DNA from: JBIIJL01 sp044233795
Lineage (GTDB): Bacteria; Pseudomonadota; Gammaproteobacteria; Legionellales; Legionellaceae
Length of the DNA: 24,775 nucleotides
Assembly: GCA_044233795.1 (NCBI GenBank)
Contig: JBIIJL010000029.1
Span: 1 to 24,775, forward strand
Direction: 5' to 3'
Position 1 is the stretch's first letter, and every line of letters begins with the position of its first letter. This document shows, one piece after another, positions 17,347 through 24,477 of this stretch. A model generated the notes under the pieces. That model was not told the DNA's origin, did no database searches, and worked only from the letters and a program-made list of their open reading frames with translations. The position numbers and the translations under genes are program-made.

Positions 17347-17565
17347 ATGAAAAATTTAGTAAGTGTCTTGGCAGCAAGTGTTCTGGCTTTCTGTTTGGTA
17401 GGATGTGGCCAGCAAGCGCCTAAACAACCCGAAATGAAAACAGAATCAATGCCTGCCGAAGCACCACAAGCAGAAAAAGCAGAGCCAACAGCTGCTGCTG
17501 AACCAGCTGCTGCTGAACCAGCTGCTGAACCAGCTGCTGAACCAGCTGCAGAGCCTGCAAAGTAA
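17347..17565 (+). CDS. small AAEP-repeat lipoprotein
   Basis: A 73-residue protein with a clear lipoprotein signal: MKNLVSVLAASVLAFCLVGC, lipobox LVGC and the modified Cys at 20. The mature part has no fold I recognise; it is Glu/Ala/Pro-rich and ends in five tandem (A)AAEP units. The start at 17347 has GGAG (17337-17340) with a 6-base spacer; an upstream in-frame ATG is rejected because it would hide the signal. It is divergent from mutS and followed by a hairpin. The mature protein is probably an extended, acidic, surface or periplasmic chain tethered to the membrane. Function unknown. Confidence 0.8.
   Translation: MKNLVSVLAASVLAFCLVGCGQQAPKQPEMKTESMPAEAPQAEKAEPTAAAEPAAAEPAAEPAAEPAAEPAK
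17491..17556 (+). repeat. in-frame tandem repeat encoding (A)AAEP
   Basis: Five direct units: two of 15 bases (GCTGCTGCTGAACCA), two of 12 (GCTGCTGAACCA), and a diverged 12-base unit (GCTGCAGAGCCT). Unit sizes are multiples of three, so slippage would change the length of the lipoprotein tail without breaking the frame. Confidence 0.9.
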
Positions 17566-17598
17566 TCTAAACCCATTTTCAGGTTGTAAAGATTCACA

Positions 17599-17639
17599 CG
17601 TCATCCGGAGCTTAGCTCTGGATGACGATGGTGGTTTTT
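17599..17639 (+). terminator. hairpin terminator after the small lipoprotein
   Basis: CGTCATCCGGAGC and GCTCTGGATGACG pair over 13 positions (one G-U) around a TTA loop (17599-17627). After nine bases a short TTTTT run follows (17635-17639). The stem is strong but the T run is short and delayed, so termination may be partial. The CGTCATCC...GGATGACG form also resembles dispersed intergenic palindromes. Confidence 0.6.
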
Positions 17640-17673
17640 ATATTGTTGCCCATTTGTTGAAGAGGGCTTACTC

Positions 17674-18774
17674 TTGTCGTTTGCAATATTAGCTACAGGT
17701 GATGAAATTGTTCAGGGTGATACCCTGAATACCAATAGCCACGCTATTGCTCATGCACTGCATTCTCTTGGTTTAGATTTAGGACTACATCTTTGTTGTT
17801 CCGATAACGAGCAAGAGATGCTTTCATCGATTGAGTTTCTTAGCAAAAATCACACCCATGTGATCATCACAGGTGGACTAGGTCCTACATCCGATGATCG
17901 AACTCGCTTTATAATAGCACGGTTCACCGAATCAGAATTGGTCGAAAGAGCAGAAGCTTATACTCATATTGAAACACGTTTAGCTCTATCAAAATTGACG
18001 ATGAATGCTGGAAACCGGCAACAGGCGATGTTTCCTAAAGGGGCGCATTTGTTGCCCAATCGACACGGCACAGCTATGGGATGTTACTTTTACTGGCAAA
18101 AAAAATGTTTCATTATGTTGCCAGGCCCTCCCCGGGAATGTTTGCCGATGTTTAATGACTATATTCTGCCATTACTTCAAGATACAGAACACAGTAACCA
18201 GCCCTGGTTAAAATGGCGATTGTTTGGGGTAGCGGAAGGGCAGATTGCTGAGTTGCTCGATAATGCACTGAAAGATGTCGATTGCCAAACTGGGTATCGA
18301 TTGGAAACACCTTACCTAGAATTTAAAGTCAAATGTGATGAAAACAATGCTCATACAGTTAAACGTATCATTGAACCTCTGGTTGCGCCTCATATCATTG
18401 CAACAACGCATAAAAGAGCGTCCGAGTGCTTAGCTCATAAAGTAGAAGCATTGCAAGTGCCAATTGTTATTATTGACGAAGTCACTGGTGGTGCGTTACA
18501 AACATTGATTCAACGACCTGCTAATTATCGTTGGTTGTCTTTTAATGAGAGGGATTCATCTGCGGTTATTCAGTTTCATTTAACAGGGCTTGATGGATAC
18601 TGGTTGGGATTGCCTGGAGATGCTGATGTGCGACTTACTATCAACTATCAAAATGCGCAAGAGCAGGGTTCAGAACAGCATCAACTCCCATATCGCAGCA
18701 CCCTGATTATTCAACAGGCAGCAGAGTGGTTAAGCTATCGTTTGTTTCATCTCATCGATCAACTGCATCAGTGA
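17674..18774 (+). CDS. cinA: CinA-family protein with degenerate C-terminal domain
   Basis: This 366-residue protein opens with the MoCF/CinA domain (1 to about 170): ILATGDEIVQGDTLNTN, TGGLGPTSDDRT (66-77) and MLPGPPRE (148-155), the ADP-ribose/NMN-linked nucleotide-binding half. The remaining part should be the PncC-type NMN amidase domain, but its ESCTGG motif reads DEVTGG (268-273): the nucleophile Ser is Glu and the Cys is Val. The C-terminal half is thus probably inactive and shorter than usual. Start is TTG at 17674, with AGAGGG at 17661-17666 and a 7-base spacer; there is no better start, and MSFAILATGDEI matches the family N-terminus. Its 3' end overlaps convergent obgE by 45 bases. 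recA, often next to cinA, is absent. Confidence 0.88.
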   Translation: MSFAILATGDEIVQGDTLNTNSHAIAHALHSLGLDLGLHLCCSDNEQEMLSSIEFLSKNHTHVIITGGLGPTSDDRTRFIIARFTESELVERAEAYTHIETRLALSKLTMNAGNRQQAMFPKGAHLLPNRHGTAMGCYFYWQKKCFIMLPGPPRECLPMFNDYILPLLQDTEHSNQPWLKWRLFGVAEGQIAELLDNALKDVDCQTGYRLETPYLEFKVKCDENNAHTVKRIIEPLVAPHIIATTHKRASECLAHKVEALQVPIVIIDEVTGGALQTLIQRPANYRWLSFNERDSSAVIQFHLTGLDGYWLGLPGDADVRLTINYQNAQEQGSEQHQLPYRSTLIIQQAAEWLSYRLFHLIDQLHQ

Positions 18775-19755
18775 ATAGCATAATGCTTCTGTACCCTCGC
18801 CGCTAACTGCAGATATCGCAAAAGTTTTCTCTTTCCACCCTAACGCTTTGACGATACGTGCTATTGCATCTGCTCGGGCATCTGGTGTGGGTAATAAGTC
18901 TATTTTATTGAAAACCAACCATCGAGGCTTTTCAAGAAGGGCCGGGTTATATGCTTTAAGCTCGTTGACAATTGCTGTTGCTGAAGCAATGGGATCAACG
19001 CCATCTATTGGTAGCAGATCGATGATATGCAACAGTACTGCAGTTCGAGATAGATGCTTCAAAAATCGATGACCGAGTCCTGCGCCGGTTGAGGCGCCTT
19101 CAATTAGACCTGGAATATCAGCCATTACAAAGCTTTTGTGTGCATCTACCCTAACCACACCAAGATTCGGGTGTAGGGTTGTGAATGGATAATCGGCAAC
19201 TTTTGGCTTTGCGCTCGAAACGGCACGAATTAAAGTTGATTTACCAGCATTAGGCAGACCTAATAATCCAACATCTGCTAAAACACGCAGCTCAAGGCGC
19301 AAATGCCGTGACTCACCTGGGGTTCCCTGGCTGGTTTGGCGGGGCGCTCGATTGACGCTACTTTTATAGCGGGTATTGCCTAGGCCGTGAAACCCACCTT
19401 GGGCGACTAGTAATTTGTTCCCGTGTTGATTGATGTCACCGAGGAGCTCCTTGGTATCAATATCATAAACCATGGTACCCACGGGCACTCGTATAATAAG
19501 GTCCTCTCCTGATTTTCCAGTGCAGTTACTGCCCATGCCAGACTGTCCATTATCAGCTTTAAAATGGCGTTGGTATCTAAAGTCAACCAGCGTATTCAGC
19601 TCTTTGTCAGCCATAAGGTATACACAACCGCCATCACCGCCATCGCCACCATCTGGTCCACCGCGGGGTACAAACTTTTCACGCCGAAAACTAAGACAAC
19701 CATGTCCGCCATTTCCTGCTTCTATCTTAATGATTGCCTCATCAACAAAACGCAT
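18730..19755 (-). CDS. obgE: Obg-family GTPase
   Basis: A 341-residue Obg GTPase that associates with the large ribosomal subunit during assembly. The Gly-rich Obg fold is clear at the N-terminus (MRFVDEAIIKIEAGNGGHG, then GGPDGGDGGDGG at 32-43). The G domain has the P-loop GLPNAGKS (166-173), DIPG (213-216) and NKID for guanine recognition. No long C-terminal extension is present. A modest GGA lies about 7 bases before the ATG. It is the third gene of the rplU-rpmA-obgE group, but a 181-base gap with three hairpins separates it from rpmA, so its level may be set separately. Its last 45 bases overlap the end of cinA on the other strand. Confidence 0.96.
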   Translation of the reverse strand: MRFVDEAIIKIEAGNGGHGCLSFRREKFVPRGGPDGGDGGDGGCVYLMADKELNTLVDFRYQRHFKADNGQSGMGSNCTGKSGEDLIIRVPVGTMVYDIDTKELLGDINQHGNKLLVAQGGFHGLGNTRYKSSVNRAPRQTSQGTPGESRHLRLELRVLADVGLLGLPNAGKSTLIRAVSSAKPKVADYPFTTLHPNLGVVRVDAHKSFVMADIPGLIEGASTGAGLGHRFLKHLSRTAVLLHIIDLLPIDGVDPIASATAIVNELKAYNPALLEKPRWLVFNKIDLLPTPDARADAIARIVKALGWKEKTFAISAVSGEGTEALCYSLMQLIDEMKQTIA

Positions 19756-19837
19756 AGTGATTCCAATAAAATATAGTTATAGGCGAGGAAAATTTTGACA
19801 AGCTTGCGGTAAAAGAAAATAAAATGTCATATACCAG

Positions 19838-19934
19838 TACATGTTTTAATCTCATGTATTCAGAACCAGCGGCTCATTCAACATCGAAAAGCTGGTTCTG
19901 AAGTGGTAAGACATATATAAATTGAAGATGTCTT
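19838..19934 (-). other. three tandem hairpins between rpmA and obgE
   Basis: Three inverted repeats follow each other: AAGACAT/ATGTCTT (19908-19914 with 19928-19934), TTCAGAACCAGC/GCTGGTTCTGAA (19859-19870 with 19891-19902, perfect 12 bp) and TACATG/CATGTA (19838-19843 with 19853-19858). None is followed by a T tract on either strand. They lie in the transcript between rpmA and obgE and could act as RNA processing or attenuation structures. Confidence 0.6.
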
Positions 19935-19936
19935 GC

Positions 19937-20227
19937 TTAGCCTTCTTGCTGTTCTAAAACAGGCTCCATCATTAAAGGCTCTATCATTACGTACTGACGC
20001 TTTTTTAAGCCTTTAGTGGTAAATTTCACGAACCCTGCAACCAATGCGAACAATGTATGATCGCGGCCAAGACCAACGCCTACACCTGGATGATACTTTG
20101 TTCCTCGTTGACGAATGAGAATTTCACCAGCGTTAACCAATTGTCCACCATAACGTTTGACACCGAGAAATTTTGGGTTCGAGTCGCGACCGTTACGAGT
20201 ACTACCACCTGCTTTTTTGTGAGCCAT
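19937..20227 (-). CDS. rpmA: 50S ribosomal protein L27
   Basis: A 96-residue L27 with the standard N-terminus MAHKKAGGSTRNGRDSNPK and core FLGVKRYGGQLVNAGEILIRQRGTKYHPG. The N-terminal tail reaches the peptidyl-transferase centre in the 50S subunit. The C-terminus is about ten residues longer than in E. coli (MMEPVLEQQEG-like tail). AGAGGG lies about 7 bases before the ATG. It follows rplU by 12 bases in one operon. Confidence 0.98.
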   Translation of the reverse strand: MAHKKAGGSTRNGRDSNPKFLGVKRYGGQLVNAGEILIRQRGTKYHPGVGVGLGRDHTLFALVAGFVKFTTKGLKKRQYVMIEPLMMEPVLEQQEG

Positions 20228-20239
20228 TGCTATACCCTC

Positions 20240-20560
20240 TTACTTGCCAGTCTTACTGATTGCGGTAATTTTAACTTGTGTGTAGTTTTGTCTGTGCCCC
20301 ATCTGCTTCATGTGGTGCTTGCGTCGACGAAACTTGATAATTTTAATTTTCTTGTGCCGTGCGTGCAGAAGAATCTCGGCTTTAACGACAGCGCTAGCAA
20401 CTGTAGGTGTTCCACAAGTAATTTTTTCACCATCAGATAGCATTAATATTTCAACGAATTCATAGGTGCTACCAACCTCGCCTTCAAGCTGCTCGAGCTT
20501 CAGTACATCACCTTCCTTTACGCGGTATTGCTTACCGCCGGTTTTTATGACCGCATACAT
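20240..20560 (-). CDS. rplU: 50S ribosomal protein L21
   Basis: A 106-residue L21 with the family opening MYAVIKTGGKQYRVKEGD and the C-terminal KFRRRKHHMKQMGHRQNYTQVKI that binds 23S rRNA. The ATG at 20560 has GGAGAG 5 bases upstream. It is the first gene of the rplU-rpmA(-obgE) operon and has a good promoter 55 bases further up. Confidence 0.98.
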   Translation of the reverse strand: MYAVIKTGGKQYRVKEGDVLKLEQLEGEVGSTYEFVEILMLSDGEKITCGTPTVASAVVKAEILLHARHKKIKIIKFRRRKHHMKQMGHRQNYTQVKITAISKTGK

Positions 20561-20614
20561 TATTTCTCTCCAACTTGCCCGCTTCCCGCTAGTCAGGCAT
20601 CAACAAAGTGCCAC

Positions 20615-20643
20615 ATTCTATTAAATATTGGCTATGACTTCAA
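20615..20643 (-). promoter_or_regulatory. promoter of rplU-rpmA
   Basis: On the minus strand TTGAAG (20638-20643) and TAGAAT (20615-20620) are spaced by exactly 17 bases, a good sigma-70 promoter. The predicted start near 20608 leaves a leader of about 48 bases. It overlaps the region where the rplY promoter would lie. Confidence 0.6.
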
Positions 20644-20661
20644 GTTGAATTTAATTTATTG

Positions 20662-20738
20662 TACAATGCGCCACCCAAGTCATAATTTTTGGGTGAAATT
20701 GTAGGTAGGTTAAAAGTTTAAACCTGGTCGCAAGGTTT
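20662..20738 (+). promoter_or_regulatory. rplY -10 box and structured leader
   Basis: TACAAT at 20662-20667 is a possible -10 box; the sequence 17 bases upstream (TTCAAG) is a poor -35. The leader that would follow holds two hairpins: CACCCAA/TTGGGTG (20672-20678 with 20689-20695) and AAACCT/AGGTTT (20720-20725 with 20733-20738). The hairpins are seen directly; a regulatory role is a guess. Confidence 0.35.
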
Positions 20739-20761
20739 CATTTATTTATCGGAGTCACACA

Positions 20762-21475
20762 ATGTCAACTATCAGTTTAGAAGCAGAATCAAGAACGGTT
20801 CTCGGGAAGGGTGCGAGCCGCCGCCTACGCCGTTTAGAGAGCAAAGTACCAGCGGTTCTGTATGGTGGTGGTAAGGAGCCAGCCTCCATTAATTTATTGC
20901 ATAAAAAAGTAGTTAAAGCACTAGAATCAGAAGGTATATATTCCAGTGTGTTTGATTTACATCTTGATGGAAAAGTTGAGCGTGTAATTTTGAAGGATTT
21001 ACAACGTCATCCCTACAAGCCGATTATTCTTCACATGGATTTCCAACGAGTCTCTGCTAAGGATGTGTTGGTCAAATTTGTCCCATTACATTTCCTTCAC
21101 GCTGAAGAATGTAAAGGTGTAAAGGAAGGTGGTATTGTCAATCATAACATGATGCAAGTTGAAGTTCGTTGCCAAGCGCAGTATTTGCCACAATTTATCG
21201 AAATTGATTTATTAGACATGGCTATTGATGATGTGCTTCATTTGACTGACCTGAAGCTTCCTAAGGGTGTACATTTAGCCACTGATCCAAGCGAAGGGGA
21301 TCACAATCATCCAGTCGTCAGTATTCATGTACCTAGAGTGGTTGTAGAGGAAGAGCCTGTGGTTGAGCGAAGTGATGAGGCTCTCGAAGAGGGTGCTGAA
21401 GACCAATCTTCATCTGAAGACTCACAAGGTTCATCTGAGGCCAGAGAAATTTCTGGTGAAGAAGAAGCTGAGTAA
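20762..21475 (+). CDS. rplY: 50S ribosomal protein L25/general stress protein Ctc
   Basis: A 237-residue L25 of the long Ctc type. Residues 1 to about 90 are the 5S rRNA-binding domain (GKGASRRLRRLESKVPAVLYGG, DLQRHPYKPIILHMDFQRV); a C-terminal TL5-like beta domain follows (about 95-190). From about 195 to the end there is an acidic, disordered tail rich in Glu, Ser and Asp (RSDEALEEGAEDQSSS). CGGAG precedes the ATG at 20762 by 8 bases. It leads the conserved rplY-pth-ychF block, with a large palindrome between it and pth. Confidence 0.96.
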   Translation: MSTISLEAESRTVLGKGASRRLRRLESKVPAVLYGGGKEPASINLLHKKVVKALESEGIYSSVFDLHLDGKVERVILKDLQRHPYKPIILHMDFQRVSAKDVLVKFVPLHFLHAEECKGVKEGGIVNHNMMQVEVRCQAQYLPQFIEIDLLDMAIDDVLHLTDLKLPKGVHLATDPSEGDHNHPVVSIHVPRVVVEEEPVVERSDEALEEGAEDQSSSEDSQGSSEAREISGEEEAE

Positions 21476-21488
21476 TTGAACTCAATCA

Positions 21489-21528
21489 CTCAAGTGACAT
21501 ATGTAAATATTTGCATATGTCACTTGAG
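21489..21528. repeat. 40-base near-perfect palindrome between rplY and pth
   Basis: CTCAAGTGACATATG (21489-21503) and CATATGTCACTTGAG (21514-21528) are exact reverse complements. The ten bases between them, TAAATATTTG, extend the pairing in RNA by one U-G and several A-U pairs. There is no T tract, so it is more likely a processing site, a stabiliser or a dispersed repeat than an intrinsic terminator. Confidence 0.9.
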
Positions 21529-21554
21529 CCCTAGCACAATAGAGCTTCTCGCTG

Positions 21555-22130
21555 ATGACCATCAAATTAATTGTTGGGCTTAGAAATCCTGGCAAAAATT
21601 ACCTTGCTACTCGCCACAATGCAGGAGGGTGGTTTGTAGAGGCTTTAGCTCAATATTATCAGGGTGCTTTCAAGATTGAATCAAAGCTTAATAGTGAGCT
21701 CGTTCTTCTTGATATCGCTGGGGTTTCCTGTCGAGTAATGAAGCCATCGTCTTATATGAATGTCAGTGGTTTGCCTGTTCAAGCGGTCTGTAAGTTTTAT
21801 CAAATTGCTCCTTCTGAAGTTTTAGTAACACATGATGATCTAGATCTTTTTGCGGGACGCATCAAGCTCAAATCCGGCGGGGGACATGGTGGTCATAATG
21901 GATTGCGCGATATCATCAAACACTTGGGGAGTGCAGATTTTCAGAGGATGCGAATTGGTATTGGCCATCCTGGTGAGAGAGGATTAGTTCTTGATTACGT
22001 TTTAGGCAGGCCTTCGATATCTGATAGGATATTGATCGATGAAGCTATTAACCGCGGTGTTGATAGCGTGCCCACTATACTTACTGGTACGATTGAAAAA
22101 GCGATGAACCAGTTAAATGGCGAGAGTTAG
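21555..22130 (+). CDS. pth: peptidyl-tRNA hydrolase
   Basis: A 191-residue Pth that releases peptides from peptidyl-tRNA that has dropped off the ribosome. The active-site set is complete: N11, catalytic H21 in TRHNAGG, M68-N69 and D94 in THDDLDL, with GGGHGGHNGLRD further on. The opening motif reads GLRNPG where GLGNPG is usual, a tolerated Gly-to-Arg difference. The ATG at 21555 has only a weak AGAG upstream. It follows rplY and precedes ychF by 30 bases, so the three genes probably share a transcript. Confidence 0.97.
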   Translation: MTIKLIVGLRNPGKNYLATRHNAGGWFVEALAQYYQGAFKIESKLNSELVLLDIAGVSCRVMKPSSYMNVSGLPVQAVCKFYQIAPSEVLVTHDDLDLFAGRIKLKSGGGHGGHNGLRDIIKHLGSADFQRMRIGIGHPGERGLVLDYVLGRPSISDRILIDEAINRGVDSVPTILTGTIEKAMNQLNGES

Positions 22131-22160
22131 CTTGATAATAATACGGCAAAGAGGTGAGTG

Positions 22161-23252
22161 ATGGGATTTAAATGCGGGATTGTGGGTTTACCCAATGTAG
22201 GAAAATCAACTTTATTCAATGCGTTGACCAAAGCTGGTATTGAAGCTCAAAATTATCCTTTCTGTACGATTGAGCCTAATGTTGGCATGGTGACTGTACC
22301 GGATCCACGTCTGGATGCATTGAGTGCTATTGTTCATCCACAACAAACCGTGCCAACAGTTATGCAATTTGTTGATATTGCGGGCTTGGTCAAAGGTGCT
22401 GCAAGTGGTGAGGGTTTAGGTAATCAATTTCTCGCCAATATTCGTGAAACAGATGCGATTGCTCATGTCGTAAGAGCCTTTGAACATTCTGACATTATTC
22501 ACGTAGCAGGGCGCGTTGATCCTATCAACGATATTGAAATTATCAATACAGAGCTTGCCTTGGCTGATATGGATACAGTTGAGAGGGCGCTCAACAAATC
22601 TCAAAAATTAAGTAAAAGTGGTAATAAAGACGCTTTGTTTGAGAAACAAACCCTAGAGAAAGTCAAAGCGCATCTAGATCAAGGTCACCCGGTACGTACT
22701 TTAGATTTAACTACAGAAGAAGCGTCGGTGAGTAAACGTCTTTTTCTACTCACTGCAAAACCAGTACTATATATTGCAAATGTTGATGATAATGGATATG
22801 AAAATAATCCGTTGTTGGATAAAATTAATGTGCTAGCTTCTGCGGAGAATGCTGCTGTAGTTGCTTTATGTGCTGCAACTGAAGCAGAGCTCGTAGAATT
22901 GGATGATGCAGATAGAATAGAATTTATGAGTGATTTAGGCCTATCAGAGCCCGGGTTACATCGTGTAATTCGTACAGGTTATGATTTGCTTGGTTTACAG
23001 ACTTACTTTACTGCGGGCGTTAAAGAGGTTCGCTCCTGGACTATCAAACGAGGCGCCACAGCCCCAGAGGCTGCTGGTGTGATTCACACTGATTTTGAAA
23101 AAGGTTTTATCCGTGCCGAGGTGATTGCATATGATGCATTTATCACTTACAAAGGCGAGCAAGGTGCTAAAGAAGCTGGAAAGCTTCGTTTGGAAGGTAA
23201 AGATTATATTGTTTGTGATGGAGATGTGATGCATTTTCGGTTCAATGTTTGA
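22161..23252 (+). CDS. ychF: redox-regulated ATPase YchF (Obg-like)
   Basis: A 363-residue Obg-like P-loop protein, the same length as in E. coli; family members bind ATP rather than GTP and associate with ribosomes. The P-loop is GLPNVGKST (9-17), the switch region DIAGLVKGAASGEGLGNQFL is intact, and the C-terminal TGS-like domain ends DGDVMHFRFNV, the family signature. A GTG at 22158 is in frame, but the ATG at 22161 has AAGAGG with a 6-base spacer and gives the standard N-terminus MGFKCGIVG. Last gene of the rplY-pth-ychF block. Confidence 0.97.
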   Translation: MGFKCGIVGLPNVGKSTLFNALTKAGIEAQNYPFCTIEPNVGMVTVPDPRLDALSAIVHPQQTVPTVMQFVDIAGLVKGAASGEGLGNQFLANIRETDAIAHVVRAFEHSDIIHVAGRVDPINDIEIINTELALADMDTVERALNKSQKLSKSGNKDALFEKQTLEKVKAHLDQGHPVRTLDLTTEEASVSKRLFLLTAKPVLYIANVDDNGYENNPLLDKINVLASAENAAVVALCAATEAELVELDDADRIEFMSDLGLSEPGLHRVIRTGYDLLGLQTYFTAGVKEVRSWTIKRGATAPEAAGVIHTDFEKGFIRAEVIAYDAFITYKGEQGAKEAGKLRLEGKDYIVCDGDVMHFRFNV

Positions 23253-23366
23253 TTATATATTTTGAGCATCAGTTAATTGTAAATTTTTTGTACTAACAAG
23301 AGCCCATAGAAAAGAAGCTTTGCTCGGTAAACAGAAAGGAATTGTCCTTACTATCCTATCTTCTCG

Positions 23367-23468
23367 TAGGGTTTGTTGACACTTCACCTGCTGCCTACGT
23401 GCCGCTGCTTGTACACGGTACGTGGGCACTTAAGAAAATTTTCTAAAAGTAACTATCAATAGACCCTA
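23367..23468. mobile_element. 102-base MITE-like element with terminal inverted repeats
   Basis: The left end TAGGGTTTGTTGACA (23367-23381) and the reverse complement of the right end, TAGGGTCTATTGATA (23454-23468), match at 12 of 15 positions. Inside lie a stem CCTACGTGCC/GGTACGTGGG with two G-T pairs (23394-23403 with 23417-23426) and a perfect 12-base palindrome AGAAAATTTTCT (23433-23444). It encodes nothing. Its outer TA bases may be a target duplication. The right end contains the stop codon of the next gene. Confidence 0.5.
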
Positions 23469-24020
23469 CTTATTTGTAGGCAAATGCCTCTGGGTCCATT
23501 CATTAAATTTATTCATATAGTCTTTGAGAAAGATAGCCGTGTTCTCGCTTGTGAAATGTCCTGAGGCGTCAAATAGTTTGTCGACGAAACTTAAATAGGC
23601 CTCTGGCTGTGGCATGCATGGGGCGTTTAAACAGACTAATGATTGTCGCAAATGATGGTTTGCACCGAAGCCACCCATTGGGCCAAGAGATGCGCTGACG
23701 ATAGCGCATGGTTTACTATTCCACAAACTTTGTCCATAAGGTCTCGAGCCTATGTCTATAGCATTCTTAAGAACTGCAGGTAATGAACGATTATACTCAG
23801 GTGTTACAAAAATAAATCCATCCATGGTCTTGATAGTTTCTCGAAATTTAACCCAAGATTGTGGCGGTATCGCTTCATCATCTTGGTTAAAAAAGCTGAG
23901 CTGACTGATATCTATGATATGTAATGCCATACTTTGTGGGGCAAGCTCAGCGAGTTTTAAGGCGATTTTTCGATTGAATGAGCCCCTACGTAAGCTGCCA
24001 ATTAGAACGCCGATGTTCAT
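23466..24020 (-). CDS. NADPH-dependent FMN reductase
   Basis: A 184-residue flavodoxin-fold reductase. The phosphate-binding loop GSLRRGSFNRKIA (8-20) and the TPEYNRSLPAVLKNAIDIGSR segment (73-93) are diagnostic for the NADPH-dependent FMN reductase/ChrR/azoreductase group, which reduces quinones, azo compounds or chromate with FMN as cofactor. Start at 24020 has GGGGA 6 bases upstream; a further 12 in-frame residues upstream do not fit the family. Its stop codon falls within the last bases of the MITE-like element, so the original C-terminus may have been changed by that insertion. It is a single gene and the physiological substrate is unknown. Confidence 0.88.
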   Translation of the reverse strand: MNIGVLIGSLRRGSFNRKIALKLAELAPQSMALHIIDISQLSFFNQDDEAIPPQSWVKFRETIKTMDGFIFVTPEYNRSLPAVLKNAIDIGSRPYGQSLWNSKPCAIVSASLGPMGGFGANHHLRQSLVCLNAPCMPQPEAYLSFVDKLFDASGHFTSENTAIFLKDYMNKFNEWTQRHLPTNK

Positions 24021-24477
24021 AAAATTCCCCATACAATTAGTTGATGATATAAACAAAAAATAAAAAACTAGCTAATTAACTTTCTAGTTTCAAACAATTT
24101 CTGTGAGTTAAGGTCGAGTATTGAATCAAGTCATTCCCGATTGTAGTGTATTTCGATGTACATAAATACTTGATTTTTACCTATGCTTTAATAACCTGAA
24201 GTTGGATGCTTTGCTATTCACTCATGCATCGCTAAAGTGAATCAAAAGTTTAAAGTTTAATCACGTCATCTGGATATTATGACTAAAAAACGGCATCTTA
24301 TTTAATATTCGGGCATTTTTTTATTTCGTTACTAGGAAAAGTTGTTTTATAATGTTCCTCTTTTTAGACACTTGCAAGACTGGATGCAAATAGAACAACC
24401 TGGGTTTTAAAGAACTATATGACATTTTTTTTGTTATAGATGATACAATATAATCAAATAAACCTGGAGATATAGAT
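24021..24477. other. AT-rich region, promoter side of two divergent genes
   Basis: No gene is seen. A weak 7-bp hairpin AAACTAG/CTAGTTT lies at 24065-24090. Near the right end a perfect TATAAT (24449-24454) precedes a GGAG ribosome site (24466-24469), but no good -35 box is found at 16-18 bases, so the promoter call is uncertain. Confidence 0.35.

Noticed and set aside
17491..17556. Short regular repeats as a CRISPR array
   Set aside because: Units are contiguous, in frame and without spacers; they encode a protein repeat.
17295..17597. Minus-strand frame of about 100 codons rich in Gly, Ser and Ala
   Set aside because: It is the antisense of the AAEP repeat in the lipoprotein gene; no ribosome site and no independent protein character.
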